Source: Sphingomonas leidyi
GTDB taxonomy: Bacteria > Pseudomonadota > Alphaproteobacteria > Sphingomonadales > Sphingomonadaceae
Direction: 5' to 3'
DNA: 64,000 nucleotides
Assembly (NCBI RefSeq): GCF_011761945.1
Contig: NZ_JAASQV010000002.1
Location: forward strand, 744,001-808,000
Positions within the stretch are counted from its first letter, which is position 1; every line of letters begins with the position of its first letter. The notes under the pieces were generated by a model, which ran no database searches, was not told where the DNA came from, and saw nothing but the letters and a program-made list of their open reading frames with translations. Made by a program: the position numbers and the translations under genes. Positions 11,243-20,077 of this stretch are shown here, in pieces.

Positions 11243-12183
11243 GCGATGCGCGCCGGATGGGCGCCGCGCTTGCGCTGGCCGAGCGCGGGCGGGGGCGAAC
11301 CGCGCCCAATCCCAATGTCGGCTGCGTGATCGAGCGGGACGGAATCGTGGTCGGCCGCGGCTGGACCCAGCCGGGCGGCCGCCCCCATGCCGAGGCGATG
11401 GCGCTGGCCCAGGCAGGGGAGAAGTCGCGCGGCGCGACTTGCTACGTCACGCTCGAGCCCTGCGCGCACGAATCGCCGCGCGGCCCGGCCTGTTCGAGCC
11501 TGCTCGTGGCGGCCGGCGTCGCCCGGGTGGTGATCGCGCTCGGCGATCCCGATCCGCGCACCAATGGGGCGGGAGCCGCCCGCCTGCGCGCCGCCGGGAT
11601 CGACGTGGTGGAGGGCGTCCGCGCCGCCGAGGCGCGCCGTTCCATGGCCGGCTTCCTGACGCGGCTGGAAAAGGGGCGTCCGTTCGTCACGCTCAAGCTG
11701 GCGACTTCGCTCGATGGCCGCATCGCGCTTCCCTCGGGCGAGAGCCGCTGGATCACGGGCGCGCAGGCCCGCGCCCATACCCATCTGGAGCGTGCCCGGC
11801 ACCAGGCGATCCTGGTCGGCCGGCGGACCATGGAAGTCGACCGCCCCCGGCTCGACGTGCGCCTGCTGGGACTCGAGGATCGCTCGCCGCGCCGGCTCGT
11901 GCTGTCCTCGACCGGCGATGTCGAGCGGCCCGAGGACATTGCCGGCCTCGAGGGCATCGACCTTCTCTTCGTCGAGGGCGGCGCCGAGACGGGCTCGGCC
12001 TTTCTCCGCGCCGACCTGGTCGACAGGCTGCTGCTCTATCGCGCGCCGATCCTGATCGGGGAGGGCAGGGCGGCGCTCGGCGATATCGGGCTCGCCCGGC
12101 TGGACGATGCCCATGGCCGCTGGCGGCTGGTCGACGGCCGCATGCTTGGCAGTGACAGGCTGGAGGTCTACGAGCGCGCATAA
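11218..12183 (+). CDS. ribD: Riboflavin biosynthesis protein RibD (deaminase/reductase)
   Basis: Bifunctional pyrimidine deaminase plus 5-amino-6-(5-phosphoribosylamino)uracil reductase, steps 2 and 3 of riboflavin synthesis. The zinc site is HAE (57-59) with 'PCAHESPRGPAC' (Cys82, Cys92). The reductase half contains 'VTLKLATSLDGRIA', 'ESRWITGAQARAHTHLERA' and 'DLLFVEGGAETGSAFL'. At 321 residues it is shorter than the about 360 common elsewhere. I read it from the TTG at 11218, which overlaps the upstream gene by 25 nt; ATG 11257 is the alternative but would trim the usual N-terminus. The stop overlaps the ribE start (TAATG). Confidence 0.92.
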   Translation: MADQPRLLSDARRMGAALALAERGRGRTAPNPNVGCVIERDGIVVGRGWTQPGGRPHAEAMALAQAGEKSRGATCYVTLEPCAHESPRGPACSSLLVAAGVARVVIALGDPDPRTNGAGAARLRAAGIDVVEGVRAAEARRSMAGFLTRLEKGRPFVTLKLATSLDGRIALPSGESRWITGAQARAHTHLERARHQAILVGRRTMEVDRPRLDVRLLGLEDRSPRRLVLSSTGDVERPEDIAGLEGIDLLFVEGGAETGSAFLRADLVDRLLLYRAPILIGEGRAALGDIGLARLDDAHGRWRLVDGRMLGSDRLEVYERA

Positions 12184-12806
12184 TGTTTACTGGAATCGTC
12201 ACCGATATCGGCACGGTCGAGGCAGCCGACAGGCAGGGCGACCTGCATGTCCGCGTCTCCACCGCCTATGAAACCGCGGGCATCGACCTCGGCGCCTCGA
12301 TCTCCTGCTCGGGCGTGTGCCTGACGGTGGTCGACAAGGGCGTGGATGCGGGAGGCGACGGCTGGGTCGCGTTCGACGTCTCGGGCGAGACGATCAGCCG
12401 CACCGCGCCGGGCATGTGGGCCTCGGGCCGCAAGCTCAACCTCGAGCGGGCGTTGCGCCTGGGCGACGAGCTGGGCGGGCATATCGTCACCGGCCATGTC
12501 GACGGGATCGGCACGGTGAAGGCGATCGAGGAGATCGGCGGCTCGCACCATGTCGTCATCCTCGCCGGCCCCGAGCTGGCGCCCTATATCGCGCCCAAGG
12601 GCTCGATCACCGTCGACGGCGTCTCGCTTACGGTCAATGCGCTGCGCGATACGGCCGAAGGCGTGGAATTCGACCTCAACATCATTCCCCATACCGCCGC
12701 AGTCACTACATTCGGCGCACTCGAAGCAGGGCAGGCCGTCAATCTCGAGATCGACGTGCTCGCCCGTTATCTGCAGCGCATGGAGGCGCTCCGTGGCAAA
12801 GCCTGA
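12183..12806 (+). CDS. ribE: Riboflavin synthase, alpha chain
   Basis: 207 residues. It converts two molecules of 6,7-dimethyl-8-ribityllumazine to riboflavin. It begins with the diagnostic 'MFTGIVTDIGTV' and contains two homologous barrels with 'SCSGVCLTVV' and 'GSITVDGVSLTVNAL'; 'GGHIVTGHVDGIG' is also conserved. The start overlaps the ribD stop by one base and the end overlaps ribB by 14 nt, so translation of the whole rib cluster is coupled. Confidence 0.96.
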   Translation: MFTGIVTDIGTVEAADRQGDLHVRVSTAYETAGIDLGASISCSGVCLTVVDKGVDAGGDGWVAFDVSGETISRTAPGMWASGRKLNLERALRLGDELGGHIVTGHVDGIGTVKAIEEIGGSHHVVILAGPELAPYIAPKGSITVDGVSLTVNALRDTAEGVEFDLNIIPHTAAVTTFGALEAGQAVNLEIDVLARYLQRMEALRGKA

Positions 12807-13941
12807 ACGAGCCAACGAACTTGGGCGCCTGAAGCACGCCTTCCTCTCCTCGCCCGAGGAACTGATCGACGAGGCCCGCAACGGCCGGATGGTGATCCTG
12901 GTCGACGACGAGGACCGCGAGAACGAAGGCGATCTCGTCATCCCCGCCCAGATGGCGACGCCCGACGCAGTCAACTTCATGGCGCGCTTCGGACGCGGAC
13001 TGATCTGCCTCGCGCTCACCGCCGAGCGCGGCCGCCAGCTCCAGCTCGAGCCGATGGCGCGCGTGAACGGCACGCCGCTCGGCACGGCGTTCACGGTCTC
13101 GATCGAAGCGAAGGAAGGCATTTCGACGGGCATCTCGGCCGCCGATCGCGCGCGCACCGTCGCGGTGGCGATCGATGCGGCCAACGGGCCGGATGCGATC
13201 ACCTCGCCCGGCCATGTCTTCCCGCTGATCGCCCGCGACGGCGGCGTCCTCGTCCGCACCGGCCATACCGAGGCGGCGGTCGATCTCGCGCGGCTCGCCG
13301 GGCTCAACCCGTCGGGCGTGATCTGCGAGATCATGAAGGACGACGGCACCATGGCTCGTCTCGACGATCTCATCGCCTTCGCTCAGTTCCACAACCTCAA
13401 GCTCGGCACGATCCGCGACCTGATCGCCTATCGCCGCCGCCACGACCATCTTGTCGAGAAGCGTGCCGAGACCCGCTTCGAGAGCGAATGGGGCGGCGAA
13501 TGGACCGCGATGACCTTCTGGAACAAGGCGACGGAGAGCGAGCAGGTCGCGCTGGTCAAGGGCAGGATCGATCCGGCCAGGCCCACGCTCGTCCGCATGC
13601 ATGCGCTTTCGCCCTTCTCCGACATCTTCGGCGAGGGTGGCGCGCGCGGCGGGCTGCTGCGCCGTTCGATGGAGATCATCGCCCAGGAAGGCGCGGGCGT
13701 CGTGGTCGTGATCAACAAGCCGCGTCCGGACCAGTTCAGCGTCGCGCTCCAGGCCCGCGAAGGCAAGCTCGAGGCCAAGGACATGGACGAGCTGCGCGAC
13801 TATGGCGTCGGCGCGACGATTCTCACCGAACTCGGCGTCCAGGACATGGTCCTGCTCACCAACACCCATCACACGCTGGTCGGGCTCGACGGTTACGGCC
13901 TGTCGATCGTCGGCGAGCATCCCATCGATACCGGAGAATGA
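12793..13941 (+). CDS. ribB: 3,4-dihydroxy-2-butanone-4-phosphate synthase with degenerate GTP cyclohydrolase II-like domain
   Basis: 382 residues. The N-terminal about 210 residues are an intact DHBP synthase ('[20 protein letters not shown]', '[20 protein letters not shown]', '[24 protein letters not shown]' split across the site). The C-terminal half has the GTP cyclohydrolase II fold but lacks the zinc-binding cysteine motif (C-x2-G-D...C-x-C). In its place is '[18 protein letters not shown]', so GTP cyclohydrolase activity is not expected. GTG 12793 follows GGAGG by 6 nt. A separate ribA must exist elsewhere for the pathway to run (inference). Confidence 0.93.
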   Translation: MAKPERANELGRLKHAFLSSPEELIDEARNGRMVILVDDEDRENEGDLVIPAQMATPDAVNFMARFGRGLICLALTAERGRQLQLEPMARVNGTPLGTAFTVSIEAKEGISTGISAADRARTVAVAIDAANGPDAITSPGHVFPLIARDGGVLVRTGHTEAAVDLARLAGLNPSGVICEIMKDDGTMARLDDLIAFAQFHNLKLGTIRDLIAYRRRHDHLVEKRAETRFESEWGGEWTAMTFWNKATESEQVALVKGRIDPARPTLVRMHALSPFSDIFGEGGARGGLLRRSMEIIAQEGAGVVVVINKPRPDQFSVALQAREGKLEAKDMDELRDYGVGATILTELGVQDMVLLTNTHHTLVGLDGYGLSIVGEHPIDTGE

Positions 13942-13942
13942 C

Positions 13943-14362
13943 TTGGCACGTGTCCTGATCGTCGAAGCGCGCTTCTACGCGCATCTGAATGACTTGCTGC
14001 TCGAGGGCGCGCGCGCCGCGATCGAAGCGGCCGGGCATCAGCACGAGACCATTACGGTACCGGGCGCGCTGGAGATTCCAGGTGCGGTGGCGATGGCCGC
14101 CGAGACCGGGCGCTACGATGCGTTCGTCGGGCTCGGCGTGGTGATCCGCGGCGAGACCTATCATTTCGAGATCGTCTCGAACGAAAGCGCACGGGGCCTG
14201 ATGGCGCTGGCGATGGACGGGATCCCGATCGGCAACGGTATCCTTACGGTCGAGAACGAGGCCCAGGCGCTCACCCGCGCCAGGCCGGACGAGAAGGACA
14301 AGGGCGGGGAAGCCGCCAAGGCCGCGCTGGCGATGCTCGCGCTCAAGAGCCGGTTGGGCTGA
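13943..14362 (+). CDS. ribH: 6,7-dimethyl-8-ribityllumazine synthase
   Basis: 139 residues. It condenses the ribD product (after dephosphorylation) with dihydroxybutanone phosphate. Motifs are '[20 protein letters not shown]', '[16 protein letters not shown]', '[19 protein letters not shown]' and '[15 protein letters not shown]'. I start at TTG 13943, one base after the ribB stop, because GGAG stands 6 nt before it and the protein then begins exactly where homologues begin. Last gene of the coupled ribD-E-B-H cluster; no FMN riboswitch precedes it. Confidence 0.94.
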   Translation: MARVLIVEARFYAHLNDLLLEGARAAIEAAGHQHETITVPGALEIPGAVAMAAETGRYDAFVGLGVVIRGETYHFEIVSNESARGLMALAMDGIPIGNGILTVENEAQALTRARPDEKDKGGEAAKAALAMLALKSRLG

Positions 14363-14367
14363 CAGCC

Positions 14368-14832
14368 ATGGACATGCCCCCCTCCCGCTACCGCGTAGTG
14401 GAGCAGGGGCGCCGGCTGGTCGTGATCGATACGCTGGCGGGGGAACCGGTCCGCCCGGTCCCCAGCGCTCCGGAAATGCCGGGCGAACGGCGGCGGCGCA
14501 TGGAAGCGCCGCGCCCGCGGGACCGGGCCGCGCCGCCGCTCCGGAGGCCCGAGCCGGGCGGCCGCCATGCGGGCGGAGAGGCGCTCGGCTTCACCACCGC
14601 GCGCTGGTTCGACGATAAAGGCCCGCGCACGATCCGCATCGGCCCGGAGGGTCAGGGCCAGATCGCGGTCGTCGCGGCGATCCTGCTCGTGGTAGCGATC
14701 TTCTGCATCGCGATCATCGGCTGGCCGGCCCTGTTCGTGCTGGGCTTTCTCGCGCTCAACCCCAAGACGCGTGGCGGCCTCCGCGCCGCCGCCACCGGCT
14801 GGCTCAGCGCGCTCGACAGGGGCGGTGGTTAG
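14368..14832 (+). CDS. Proline/arginine-rich membrane protein, function unknown
   Basis: 154 residues. A basic, proline- and arginine-rich first half (about 25-75) is followed by 'ARWFDDKGPRTIRIGPEGQG' and a hydrophobic stretch (about 100-130, 'IAVVAAILLVVAIFCIAIIG') that forms one or two helices. No family recognised. It starts 6 bp after ribH and is probably read through from the rib cluster. Its stop overlaps the stop of the convergent reductase gene by 4 nt. Confidence 0.65.
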   Translation: MDMPPSRYRVVEQGRRLVVIDTLAGEPVRPVPSAPEMPGERRRRMEAPRPRDRAAPPLRRPEPGGRHAGGEALGFTTARWFDDKGPRTIRIGPEGQGQIAVVAAILLVVAIFCIAIIGWPALFVLGFLALNPKTRGGLRAAATGWLSALDRGGG

Positions 14833-15923
14833 ACCGCTGCCGGATAGTCGGTATAGCCCTCGGCTCCGCCGATATAGAACAGGTCCTCGCGCTGCGGATT
14901 GAGTGGCAGGCCCTCGCGCAGCCGCCGCGGCAGGTCCGGATTGGCGAGGAAGGTGCGGCCAAAGGCGATCGCATCGGCCTCGCCCGCGTCGAGCACGGCC
15001 TGGGCGTCGTCGAAATGATAGTCGGCATTGAGCGCCAGCGGGCCCTTGAACACCTTGCGCATCACCGGATGCACCGGCGGATGGTCGGGCAGCCCGCGCG
15101 TGCCGCCCGGGCGCGGCTCGCGCATCTCGAGAAAGGCGATGCCGATCTCGTCGAGCGCCGCCGCCGCCGCTTCGAACAGCGCATGCGGGCTGCTGTCGTT
15201 GACGCCCTGCACCTCGCCGTTGGGGGAAAGCCGCACGGCCGTGCGGTCGCCGCCGATCGTGTCGACCACCCGCTGCGTCACTTCGCGCAACAGCCGCACC
15301 CGGTTGGGGATCGCGCCGCCATAGCCGTCGTCGCGGAAATTGGCATTGTCGCGCAGGAACTGGTCGATCAGATAGCCGTTCGCGGCATGGATCTGCACCC
15401 CGTCGAAGCCGGCGCGGATCGCATTGCGGGCGGCATTGGCATAATCGTCGAGTATGCCGGGGATCTCGTCGGTGCGTAGCGGCCGCGCTTCGCCGTAAGG
15501 GCGCCTGATCTCGCCGCTATCCTCCGCCGGATAGGTGCGGACGGTGCCCGGCGCAGTGGTGGCGGAGGCCGAGACGGGCCGGGCGCCGTCCAGGAAGTCG
15601 GAATGGACCAGCCGGCCCATGTGCCAGAGCTGCGCGACGATGCGCCCGCCGGCCTGGTGCACCACTTCCACCACCGGCTTCCAGGCGTCGGTCTGCGCGT
15701 CATTCCACAGGCCGGGGGCATAGGCCCAGCCCAGGCCCTGCCGGCTGATGCCGGTCGCCTCGGAGAGGATCAGCCCGGCGCTCGCCCGCTGCGCATAATA
15801 TTCGGCCATGATCGGCGTCGGCACATGCGCGCGCGTTGCGCGGCCGCGCGTCAACGGCGCCATCAGCATGCGGTTCGGCGCATGGATCGCGCCCAGCTGG
15901 ATCGGATCGAACAGGCTCGGCAT
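14829..15923 (-). CDS. Alkene reductase, old yellow enzyme family
   Basis: A 364-residue FMN-dependent NAD(P)H:alkene oxidoreductase (NemA/XenB group). Features are 'PIQLGAIHAPNRMLMAPLTR', 'GLILSEATGISRQGLGW', the substrate-binding His-x-x-Asn pair in 'GVQIHAANGYLIDQFLRD' and the FMN-phosphate loop 'DAIAFGRTFLANPDLPRRL'. It reduces activated C=C bonds or nitro compounds; the physiological substrate is unclear. ATG 15923 gives the standard N-terminus. Divergent from the EamA gene. Confidence 0.92.
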   Translation of the reverse strand: MPSLFDPIQLGAIHAPNRMLMAPLTRGRATRAHVPTPIMAEYYAQRASAGLILSEATGISRQGLGWAYAPGLWNDAQTDAWKPVVEVVHQAGGRIVAQLWHMGRLVHSDFLDGARPVSASATTAPGTVRTYPAEDSGEIRRPYGEARPLRTDEIPGILDDYANAARNAIRAGFDGVQIHAANGYLIDQFLRDNANFRDDGYGGAIPNRVRLLREVTQRVVDTIGGDRTAVRLSPNGEVQGVNDSSPHALFEAAAAALDEIGIAFLEMREPRPGGTRGLPDHPPVHPVMRKVFKGPLALNADYHFDDAQAVLDAGEADAIAFGRTFLANPDLPRRLREGLPLNPQREDLFYIGGAEGYTDYPAAV

Positions 15924-15979
15924 CGAGGCGGTTTCCCTAACGACTGTGACGGCGGCCAAATAGGTGGCTAAGGGGGCAC

Positions 15980-16909
15980 ATGCATCGGCCCGGATCCCCA
16001 AGAAAAGCTACCGCATCGCAAACCGCCTCTGCGTTGCCGATCGCGGCATTGCTTGCCGGCAACGTCGCGCTCGCCTTCGGGCCGTGGTTCGTGCGGCTGG
16101 CCGATGTCGGGCCGGTGGCGGCGGGTTTCTGGCGCATCGCGCTGGCGGCGCCGATCCTGGTCGCACTCTCCCTTGCCGGCCAGAAACGCCCCTTCGCCCC
16201 CGCGCGCGGGCTGTGGCTGCCGATCGCCCTTGGCGGGATCGCCTTCGCGGCGGACCTGGCGAGCTGGCATGTCGGCATCCTGCAGACCACGCTCGCCAAT
16301 GCGACGCTGTTCGGCAATTCGGCGACGCTGATGTACCCGATCTACGGCTTCGTCGTCGCGCGCATGTGGCCGACGCGGACCCAGGGGATCGCGCTGGCGC
16401 TTGCCGCGGCCGGGGCGGGGCTGCTGCTCGGCCGCTCCTATCAGCTCTCGCCCGATCATCTGGTCGGCGACCTGCTCTGCCTGCTCGCGGGCACGCTCTA
16501 CACCGTCTATTTCGTGCTGATGGGCAAGGCGCGCGAAGCGATGGCGCCGCTTCCGGCGCTCGCGCTGTCCACGCTGGCCAGCCTGCTGCCTCTCCTGCTC
16601 GCCGCGCTGCTGTTCGGCGAGAAATTCTGGCCGGAGCATTGGGGCGTGCTGATCGGCCTCGCGCTGGCGAGCCAGGTCGTGGGGCAGGGGCTGATGATCT
16701 ACGCGATCGGCCTTCTCCCGCCCCTCGTCGTCGGCATCGCCCTGCTCACCCAGCCGATCGTCGCGGGGGCGGTGGGCTGGATCGTCTATGGCGAGCGGCT
16801 CGGCCTCGCCGATTTCATCGGCGCGGTGCTGGTCGCGATCGCATTGGTGCTGGTGCGCGGCGGCGGCACGCGGGTTGCGCCGGAAGCTGAGGGGACTAAA
16901 CCGGCATGA
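15980..16909 (+). CDS. EamA/DMT-family transporter
   Basis: 309 residues, about ten membrane helices in two EamA repeats ('LAFGPWFVRLADVGPVAAGFW' in the first, 'PLVVGIALLTQPIVAGAVGW' and 'YGERLGLADFIGAVLVAIAL' in the second). Drug/metabolite superfamily; substrate not predictable. Start ATG 15980 follows AGGGGG closely. The stop overlaps the COQ9 gene start (ATGA), giving a two-gene operon. Confidence 0.85.
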   Translation: MHRPGSPRKATASQTASALPIAALLAGNVALAFGPWFVRLADVGPVAAGFWRIALAAPILVALSLAGQKRPFAPARGLWLPIALGGIAFAADLASWHVGILQTTLANATLFGNSATLMYPIYGFVVARMWPTRTQGIALALAAAGAGLLLGRSYQLSPDHLVGDLLCLLAGTLYTVYFVLMGKAREAMAPLPALALSTLASLLPLLLAALLFGEKFWPEHWGVLIGLALASQVVGQGLMIYAIGLLPPLVVGIALLTQPIVAGAVGWIVYGERLGLADFIGAVLVAIALVLVRGGGTRVAPEAEGTKPA

Positions 16910-17565
16910 TGGACCTGAAGGACGCGACTCTCGACGAACTTCGCGCCGCGCTTGCGCCGGAAGTGGCGGCCAATGCGGCGTTCGACGGCTGGAACAACCG
17001 CGCGCTCGACGCCGCGGCGGACGGCCTGGGCATCGACCGCGACGTCGCCCGGCTCGCCTTCACCGACGGGCCGGTGGCGATGATCGACGCCTGGTTCGCC
17101 GCGATCGACGCCGCGATGCTCGCCCGCTTCACGCCGGAGCAGCTTGGCGGCATGAAGATTCGCGCCCGTATCACCGCGCTGGTCGAGGCCCGGCTCGATC
17201 TCGCCGCCCCGCACCGCGAGGCGCTGCGCCGCGCGCTCGCCATCCTCGCCATGCCGCAAAACGCGGCGCGCGGGGCCCGGCTCGGCTGGCGCGCCGCCGA
17301 CGCGATGTGGCGGGCGGCCGGCGACACCGCGACCGACTACAACCATTATTCCAAGCGCATGACGCTCGGCGCCGTCTATGCCGCGACGATCGCGGTGTTC
17401 CTCGACGACGAGAGCGAAGGCCATGCCGATACGCGTGCCTTCCTGGCGCGCCGGATCGAGAACATCATGCAGTTCGAGCGTGCCAAGGCGAAGTGGCTGA
17501 CGCCGCCCGAGCATCGCTTCAGCCTTTCCCGCTTCATCGGCCGGTTGCGCTACCCGGCAGCTTGA
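16906..17565 (+). CDS. coq9: COQ9-family ubiquinone biosynthesis protein
   Basis: 219 residues with the COQ9 pattern: an N-terminal TetR-like helical region and the diagnostic C-terminal 'AAGDTATDYNHYSKRMTLGAVYAAT', then 'FLDDESEGHADTRAFLARRIENIMQFE' (quoted as separate pieces of at most 20 contiguous residues: ATDYNHYSKRMTL and ARRIENIMQFE are the most telling). COQ9 binds lipids and assists the ubiquinone hydroxylase COQ7 in mitochondria and alphaproteobacteria. Translationally coupled to the upstream transporter. Confidence 0.9.
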   Translation: MMDLKDATLDELRAALAPEVAANAAFDGWNNRALDAAADGLGIDRDVARLAFTDGPVAMIDAWFAAIDAAMLARFTPEQLGGMKIRARITALVEARLDLAAPHREALRRALAILAMPQNAARGARLGWRAADAMWRAAGDTATDYNHYSKRMTLGAVYAATIAVFLDDESEGHADTRAFLARRIENIMQFERAKAKWLTPPEHRFSLSRFIGRLRYPAA

Positions 17566-17595
17566 TTCAAGGGCCGGCGCCTCGCTTCGGCCAGG

Positions 17596-17631
17596 CCCGT
17601 CCCCGGGGGGATGGCCGGGTGCGGGGACGGG
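17596..17631. terminator. GC hairpin after coq9
   Basis: CCCGTCCCC (17596-17604) pairs perfectly with GGGGACGGG (17623-17631) with an 18-nt loop that can itself fold. There is no T-run. It separates coq9 from the iron-regulated feo promoter. Confidence 0.45.
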
Positions 17632-17662
17632 GCAGGACATATCCTACTGGCGTACCCTCGTC

Positions 17663-17682
17663 GCAATTGATAATGACTCGCA
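17663..17682. promoter_or_regulatory. Fur-like iron box before feoA
   Basis: The 20-bp sequence GCAATTGATAATGACTCGCA is an imperfect palindrome; read on the other strand it gives TGCGAGTCATTATCA, close to alphaproteobacterial Fur sites of the TGAGAATcATTATCA type. It ends 2 bp before the preferred feoA start codon (17685), so bound Fur would block transcription start. This fits iron-repressed ferrous uptake. Confidence 0.6.
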
Positions 17683-17684
17683 GC

Positions 17685-17957
17685 ATGAATGCCCCCGCTG
17701 CGATTCCCGTGCCCGTACCGCTTGCCAGCCTGCCCCGCCACAAGCCCGCGGCCGTCGCCACGATCGACTGGAGCAAGCTGAGCGAGCCCGAAGGCCGGCG
17801 CCTGCGCGAGCTGGGGCTGGACGAGGGCGTCGAGGTGGAGCTGCTCCACAAGTCGGGCCTGCTCGGCGGCGGGCCGATCGCTTGCCGGATCGGCCGGATG
17901 ATCGTCGCGCTGCGCCGCCACGTCGCTTCGGCGATCCACGTCAGTCCCGGCGCATGA
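17685..17957 (+). CDS. feoA: Ferrous iron transport accessory protein FeoA
   Basis: 90 residues. An alanine/proline-rich leader is followed by an SH3-like FeoA domain: 'GRRLRELGLDEGVEVELLHK', 'SGLLGGGPIACRIGRMIVAL', 'VASAIHV'. FeoA supports the FeoB channel at the inner membrane. An in-frame ATG at 17673 lies inside the presumed Fur box, so the ATG at 17685 is preferred. The stop overlaps the feoB start (ATGA). Confidence 0.88.
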   Translation: MNAPAAIPVPVPLASLPRHKPAAVATIDWSKLSEPEGRRLRELGLDEGVEVELLHKSGLLGGGPIACRIGRMIVALRRHVASAIHVSPGA

Positions 17958-19804
17958 ACGCCGCGCCGCTGGTTGCGCTGGTCGGCAATCCCAATGCCGG
18001 CAAGAGCGCCCTGTTCAACGCGCTGACCGGCGCGCGGCAGAAGGTGGGCAATTATCCGGGCGTCACCGTGGAGCGCCACGCCGGCCGCCTGTCGCTGCCC
18101 GATGGCCGCCCGGTCGAGCTGCTCGACCTGCCCGGCACCTATAGCCTCGATCCCTCCTCCCCCGACGAGGCGGTGACGCGCGACGTGCTGTTCGGCAAGC
18201 AGCAGGGCGAGAAGCTGCCCGATGCGATCATCGTGGTGGTCGATGCCACCAATCTCGACAATCACCTGCGCTTCACGCTCCAGCTGGCTGCCCTGGGCCT
18301 GCCCATGGTGGTCGCGCTCAACATGGTCGACATGGCCGAGCGCGATGGCCTGATCCTCGACGCTGCGGCGCTGGAGCGCGAACTCGGCGTGCCGGTGGTC
18401 GCCACCGTCGCGGTGCGCAAGCGCGGGATCGACACGCTCAAGGAGCGGCTGGGCGAAGCGGTCAGGGGCAATCACAAGCTGCGCGAGGGCGCGGGCGTCC
18501 AGCACGACATCGTCGTCCTCCAGCGCCGCGCCCGCCAGATCGCCGCCGCGGTCACCGTCTCGGAGACGGCCGCGCGCCGCTGGACCCACCGGATCGACGC
18601 CGTCGTGCTCCATCCCGTCGCCGGGCCGATCATCCTGCTCGCGCTGATGTTCGTCATGTTCCAGTCGGTCTTCGCCTGGGCCGAGGCGCCGATGGGCTGG
18701 ATCGAAGCGGGCATGGCCTGGCTCGAGGGCGCCGTCGCCGGCGCGCTGCCCGACGGGTTTCTCCGCGACTTCCTCGTCCAGGGCCTGATCGCCGGCGTCG
18801 GCGCCGTCGTCGTCTTCCTGCCGCAGATCCTGATCCTCTTCGCCTTCATCCTGGTGCTCGAGGCGACCGGCTACATGGTCCGTGCCGCGATGCTGATGGA
18901 CCGGGTGATGGCCGGTGTCGGCCTGTCCGGCCGCGCCTTCATTCCCCTGCTCTCCAGCTTCGCCTGTGCGGTGCCCGGCATCATGGCGACGCGCACGATC
19001 GCGGACGAGAAGGACCGGCTCACCACCATCCTGATCGCGCCGCTGATGACCTGTTCGGCGCGCCTGCCGGTCTATGCGATCATCATCGGCGCGCTGATTC
19101 CCGATCGCGCGGTGCTGCCTGGCATCGGGCTGCAGGGGCTGGTGTTGTTCGGGCTCTACATCCTTGGCATCGCCGGCGCCTTCTGCGCGGCGCTGCTGCT
19201 CCGCCGCACGGTGACAAAGGGTGCGACTTCGGGCTTCATGATGGAGATGCCCAAATACCAGCTGCCGCGCCTGCGCGACATCGTGCTCGGCCTGTGGCAG
19301 CGCGCCGAGATCTTCCTGAAGCGGGCGGGCACCACCATTGCCGCCACCGTCGCCATCCTGTGGCTGCTCGCCACCTTCCCCCAGGCGCCGGCGGGCATGA
19401 AGCAGAGCGAATATTCGATCGCCGGGCGCATCGCGAGCGGGATCGAGGTGGTGGTGAAGCCGATCGGGTTCAATCACGACATCGCGCTGGCGCTGCTTCC
19501 GGCGATGGCCGCGCGCGAGGCGGCGGTGGCGGCGATCGGCACCGTCTATGCGGTCGACAATCCCGAGGATGCCAAGGGCGAGGCGACGATCACCGAGAAT
19601 CTGCGCAAGCGCTGGAGCCTGCCGACCGCGCTCGCCTTCCTGATGTGGTTCGTCTTCGCGCCCCAGTGCATTTCGACGATCGCGGTGACGCGGCGCGAGA
19701 CCAATGGCTGGAAATGGCCGATGTTCATGATCGGCTATCTCTTCACGCTCGCCTATGCGGCGGCGGGGCTCACCTATTGGAGCGCGGTGGCGCTGGGGCT
19801 CTAG
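17954..19804 (+). CDS. feoB: Ferrous iron transporter FeoB
   Basis: 616 residues. The N-terminal GTPase has G1 GNPNAGKS (11-18), G3 'DLPGTYSLDP' and G4 'ALNMVD'. A membrane domain follows with Gate motifs 'PLLSSFACAVPGIMATRTI' and 'LLPAMAAREAAVAAIGTVYA'. It imports Fe2+. It is shorter than the about 770-residue enterobacterial protein, mainly in the C-terminus. No FeoC follows. The gene ends just before a REP-like hairpin. Confidence 0.95.
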   Translation: MNAAPLVALVGNPNAGKSALFNALTGARQKVGNYPGVTVERHAGRLSLPDGRPVELLDLPGTYSLDPSSPDEAVTRDVLFGKQQGEKLPDAIIVVVDATNLDNHLRFTLQLAALGLPMVVALNMVDMAERDGLILDAAALERELGVPVVATVAVRKRGIDTLKERLGEAVRGNHKLREGAGVQHDIVVLQRRARQIAAAVTVSETAARRWTHRIDAVVLHPVAGPIILLALMFVMFQSVFAWAEAPMGWIEAGMAWLEGAVAGALPDGFLRDFLVQGLIAGVGAVVVFLPQILILFAFILVLEATGYMVRAAMLMDRVMAGVGLSGRAFIPLLSSFACAVPGIMATRTIADEKDRLTTILIAPLMTCSARLPVYAIIIGALIPDRAVLPGIGLQGLVLFGLYILGIAGAFCAALLLRRTVTKGATSGFMMEMPKYQLPRLRDIVLGLWQRAEIFLKRAGTTIAATVAILWLLATFPQAPAGMKQSEYSIAGRIASGIEVVVKPIGFNHDIALALLPAMAAREAAVAAIGTVYAVDNPEDAKGEATITENLRKRWSLPTALAFLMWFVFAPQCISTIAVTRRETNGWKWPMFMIGYLFTLAYAAAGLTYWSAVALGL

Positions 19805-19823
19805 ATTCGTCCTGCGTTCCTTC

Positions 19824-19850
19824 CGTCATCCCCGCGCGGGCGGGGTGACG
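19824..19850. repeat. REP-like palindrome (CGTCATCCCCGC type)
   Basis: CGTCATCCCCGC, a GCGG turn and GCGGGGTGACG form an imperfect hairpin 20 bp after feoB. Elements of this 'TCATCCCCGC' type are common intergenic palindromes in proteobacterial genomes. It may also stop transcription between convergent feoB and the DUF4169 gene. Confidence 0.55.
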
Positions 19851-19862
19851 AGGGTGGGGCGC

Positions 19863-20036
19863 TCAATCGCGCCTGGCATCGTCCAGCGTCTTCGCGATGC
19901 GCGCCTTTTCGGCGGCCTCGGCCTGCTTCTCGGCCCTGGTGCGGCCGAAGCGCGCGCGATTTTCCTGTGCACGGATCGGCTTCTCGGCCCTTGCCCTGGC
20001 CTTGCGCGCCTTGTTGAAGTTGATGATCTCGGCCAT
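19863..20036 (-). CDS. Small basic DUF4169-family protein
   Basis: A 57-residue, very basic, alanine/arginine-rich helical protein starting '[20 protein letters not shown]', with '[20 protein letters not shown]' and '[12 protein letters not shown]' at the end. This is the DUF4169 pattern, a small alphaproteobacterial family of unknown role. A GAGG stands just before ATG 20036. It is divergent from ssb with only 41 bp between, so the two share a promoter region. Confidence 0.82.
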   Translation of the reverse strand: MAEIINFNKARKARARAEKPIRAQENRARFGRTRAEKQAEAAEKARIAKTLDDARRD

Positions 20037-20077
20037 ATCCTCACCAAAGCATCTACAGATTTCGAAGCGGAGTTTCC

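Noticed and set aside
11200..11260. FMN riboswitch before the rib cluster
   Set aside because: ribD overlaps its upstream neighbour; there is no leader space and no RFN-element pattern.
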